From an uncultured Oscillospiraceae bacterium (GTDB taxonomy: Bacteria > Bacillota > Clostridia > Oscillospirales > Ruminococcaceae), in contig CAUABB010000060.1 of assembly GCA_958427155.1 (NCBI GenBank), forward strand, positions 1 through 7,782: a DNA stretch of 7,782 bases, read 5' to 3'. The notes beneath the pieces are model-generated. The model had not been told where the DNA came from. It was given only the letters and a program-made list of their open reading frames with translations, and did no database searches. Position 1 is the first letter of the stretch; each line of letters opens with the position of its first letter. The position numbers and the translations under genes are program-made. This document shows positions 7,064-7,782 of this stretch, piece after piece.

Positions 7064-7345
7064 GTATTGTTTAGCAACTTAATAATAATTTTCGTTATAA
7101 GTATTGGTAGATTGTGTTCCAATAAATCGGTTACCATTCAATACAAAGTGAGATTGAATTCTTCGTTATCTATATAAAACTTTGAATAAAACTTTGAAAT
7201 TAAACAGACTGTAGCAAGTAACCAGTGATATGTAAATTGAACTTCAAGGAGGATAAGAAAAAACTTTTAATCGATTTATTAAAAAGAAAATTTTTTAGCT
7301 TTTATATATGGATCATACATTAATAAAAACACCTGCTGAAAACGC
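7064..7345. other. AT-rich intergenic region, no gene recognised
   Basis: No convincing coding frame was found on either strand in this roughly 280-bp stretch. It holds an imperfect palindrome TTGTTTAGCAA (7067-7077) just upstream of the suf-operon -35 box, a possible operator. It also has AAGTATTG twice (7062-7069 and 7099-7106), a TATTGG/CCAATA inverted repeat (7102-7107 and 7119-7124), an ATTCAAT/ATTGAAT hairpin (7136-7159), a perfect 12-bp tandem duplication (7175-7198) and an orphan Shine-Dalgarno-like AAGGAGG (7246-7252) with no ATG, GTG or TTG at usable spacing. Confidence 0.6.
7175..7198. repeat. Perfect 12-bp tandem duplication
   Basis: The unit TAAAACTTTGAA occurs twice without any gap (7175-7186 and 7187-7198). 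It lies in non-coding AT-rich DNA; no function is apparent. Confidence 0.8.
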
Positions 7346-7349
7346 GGAT

Positions 7350-7386
7350 ATAAAAATAAAATGCACCCCCACAAAGTGAGATGCAT
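7350..7386 (-). terminator. Second terminator-like hairpin downstream of the tRNA
   Basis: On the - strand ATGCATCTCAC pairs with GTGGGGGTGCAT across a TTT loop (7361-7386), giving 11 pairs including U-G wobbles and one bulged G. It is followed by TTTATTTTTAT. It lies about 75 bases beyond the tRNA-Arg terminator, so it is either a backup terminator or the end of a short separate transcript. No gene is recognised immediately upstream of it. Confidence 0.65.
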
Positions 7387-7460
7387 AATTTAGAAACAGC
7401 GATTCGCTGCTGGGAAGCATTGACAAAATAGATACCGTTATAAACGCGAGCGCTAAATCG

Positions 7461-7503
7461 TAATAAAAATAAAAGCCCCGAACGCGACTTGCGCGTCGAG
7501 GCT
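7461..7503 (-). terminator. Intrinsic terminator of tRNA-Arg
   Basis: On the - strand AGCCTCGACGCG pairs with CGCGTTCGGGGCT (one U-G wobble and one bulged T) around a CAAGT loop at 7474-7503, followed by TTTATTTTTATTA. It begins a few bases after the encoded CCA of the tRNA. Confidence 0.9.
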
Positions 7504-7509
7504 CTCGAC

Positions 7510-7586
7510 TGGTATGCCCGATGCGATTCGAACGCACGACCTTCAGAGTCGGAGTCTGACACTCTATCCAGCTGAGCTACGGGCAC
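7510..7586 (-). tRNA. tRNA-Arg (anticodon CCG)
   Basis: The 77-nt cloverleaf folds completely. The acceptor is GTGCCCG with CGGGCAT (one G-U at the end). The D stem is GCTC/GAGT with loop AGCTGGATA, and the anticodon stem is TCAGA/TCTGA with loop CTCCGAC, giving anticodon CCG, which reads the arginine codon CGG. The variable loop is AGGTC, the T stem GTGCG/CGCAT and the T loop TTCGAAT. The discriminator A and 3' CCA are encoded. It has its own promoter and terminator, so it is a single-gene transcription unit. No duplicated 3' end suggesting an integrated element was found nearby. Confidence 0.97.
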
Positions 7587-7605
7587 GTAATTACATAGCT
7601 TTTAT

Positions 7606-7634
7606 ATTATAACATAAAAAAATAGAAATGCAAA
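7606..7634 (-). promoter_or_regulatory. Probable promoter of tRNA-Arg
   Basis: On the - strand TATAAT (7606-7611) lies 17 bp from TTTGCA (7629-7634), a 4-of-6 match to the -35 consensus. The expected start is near 7599, about 13 bases before the mature tRNA 5' end. Confidence 0.75.
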
Positions 7635-7762
7635 GTTTTTTAAAAATTTTGATTCATTATTTTTTAAATATGCTGTAAAGTATAAATAAGCTATAAAAAG
7701 GTCATTTTATGGCAATTTTCTCTGTAATTATCCTCAAAAACAAAAAAAAGAGAAAAAAGGGC

Positions 7763-7768
7763 TTGACA
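7763..7768 (+). promoter_or_regulatory. Possible -35 box at the right edge
   Basis: TTGACA (7763-7768) is a perfect -35 hexamer preceded by GC. A -10 box at normal spacing would start near 7786, just outside the window, so this can only be suggested. If real, it drives a rightward gene beyond the edge. Confidence 0.4.
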
Positions 7769-7782
7769 AAAAGGGAAGGGAT

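Noticed and set aside
7398..7407. GCGATTCG shared with the T arm of tRNA-Arg, a possible attachment-site remnant
   Set aside because: Only 8 bases match, the flanks differ at once, and no integrase or mobile gene is present; it also forms part of a local palindrome.
7420..7446. TTGACA at 7420 with TTATAA downstream as a + strand promoter
   Set aside because: The spacing is only 12-13 bp and no gene follows on that strand; the tRNA region is transcribed in the opposite direction.
7320..7586. Reading frame on the - strand starting MPVAQLDRVSDSDSEG and an overlapping 74-aa frame (7313-7537)
   Set aside because: They run through tRNA-Arg and both terminators. The VAQLDR-SDSDSEG peptide is the well-known false translation of a tRNA-Arg gene.
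7709..7782. Open frame beginning MAIFSVIILKKNKKK that runs off the right edge
   Set aside because: Only about 25 codons, lysine-rich because of the A-rich DNA, with a weak ribosome binding site, and it covers the -35-like TTGACA box. Nothing supports it as a gene.

Overview
The window looks like chromosomal DNA of an anaerobic, low-to-moderate G+C Gram-positive bacterium, probably a Clostridia-type Firmicute. The signs are purine-rich Shine-Dalgarno boxes, some TTG and GTG starts, textbook sigma-A promoters, C5-pathway tetrapyrrole genes, and a two-gene SufC/SufB-type Fe-S system of the kind known from anaerobes and methanogens. The genus cannot be fixed from the sequence alone.

Left third (1-3450, + strand): the end of a tetrapyrrole operon. 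It holds a 5'-truncated hemD (uroporphyrinogen-III synthase), hemB (porphobilinogen synthase, zinc-cysteine type) and hemL (glutamate-1-semialdehyde aminomutase), all tightly packed. A 199-aa protein of unknown function follows after 39 bp; it carries an R-x4-H motif like that of HEPN-domain ribonucleases. HemL makes 5-aminolevulinate, HemB condenses it to porphobilinogen, and HemD closes the ring to uroporphyrinogen III, the precursor of sirohaem, corrinoids and haem.

Middle (3485-4703): a hairpin that can terminate in both directions separates the operon from a convergent (- strand) gene for a DUF2961/GH172-type protein, probably a cytoplasmic glycoside hydrolase acting on furanosides.

Right-middle (4809-7063, - strand): a compact operon behind a near-consensus promoter (TTGACT-17 bp-TATAAT). 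Its order is a MarR-family regulator with a cysteine-rich tail, then SufC (ABC ATPase), then a short SufB/SufD-type scaffold. The layout suggests that the regulator controls, and perhaps senses, Fe-S cluster assembly. This is the most interesting part of the window.

Right end (7064-7782): AT-rich, protein-free DNA with several short repeats and hairpins. It contains a - strand tRNA-Arg(CCG) with its own promoter and strong terminator, a second terminator-like hairpin further downstream, and a lone -35-like box at the right edge. No CRISPR array, insertion sequence or phage gene was seen.
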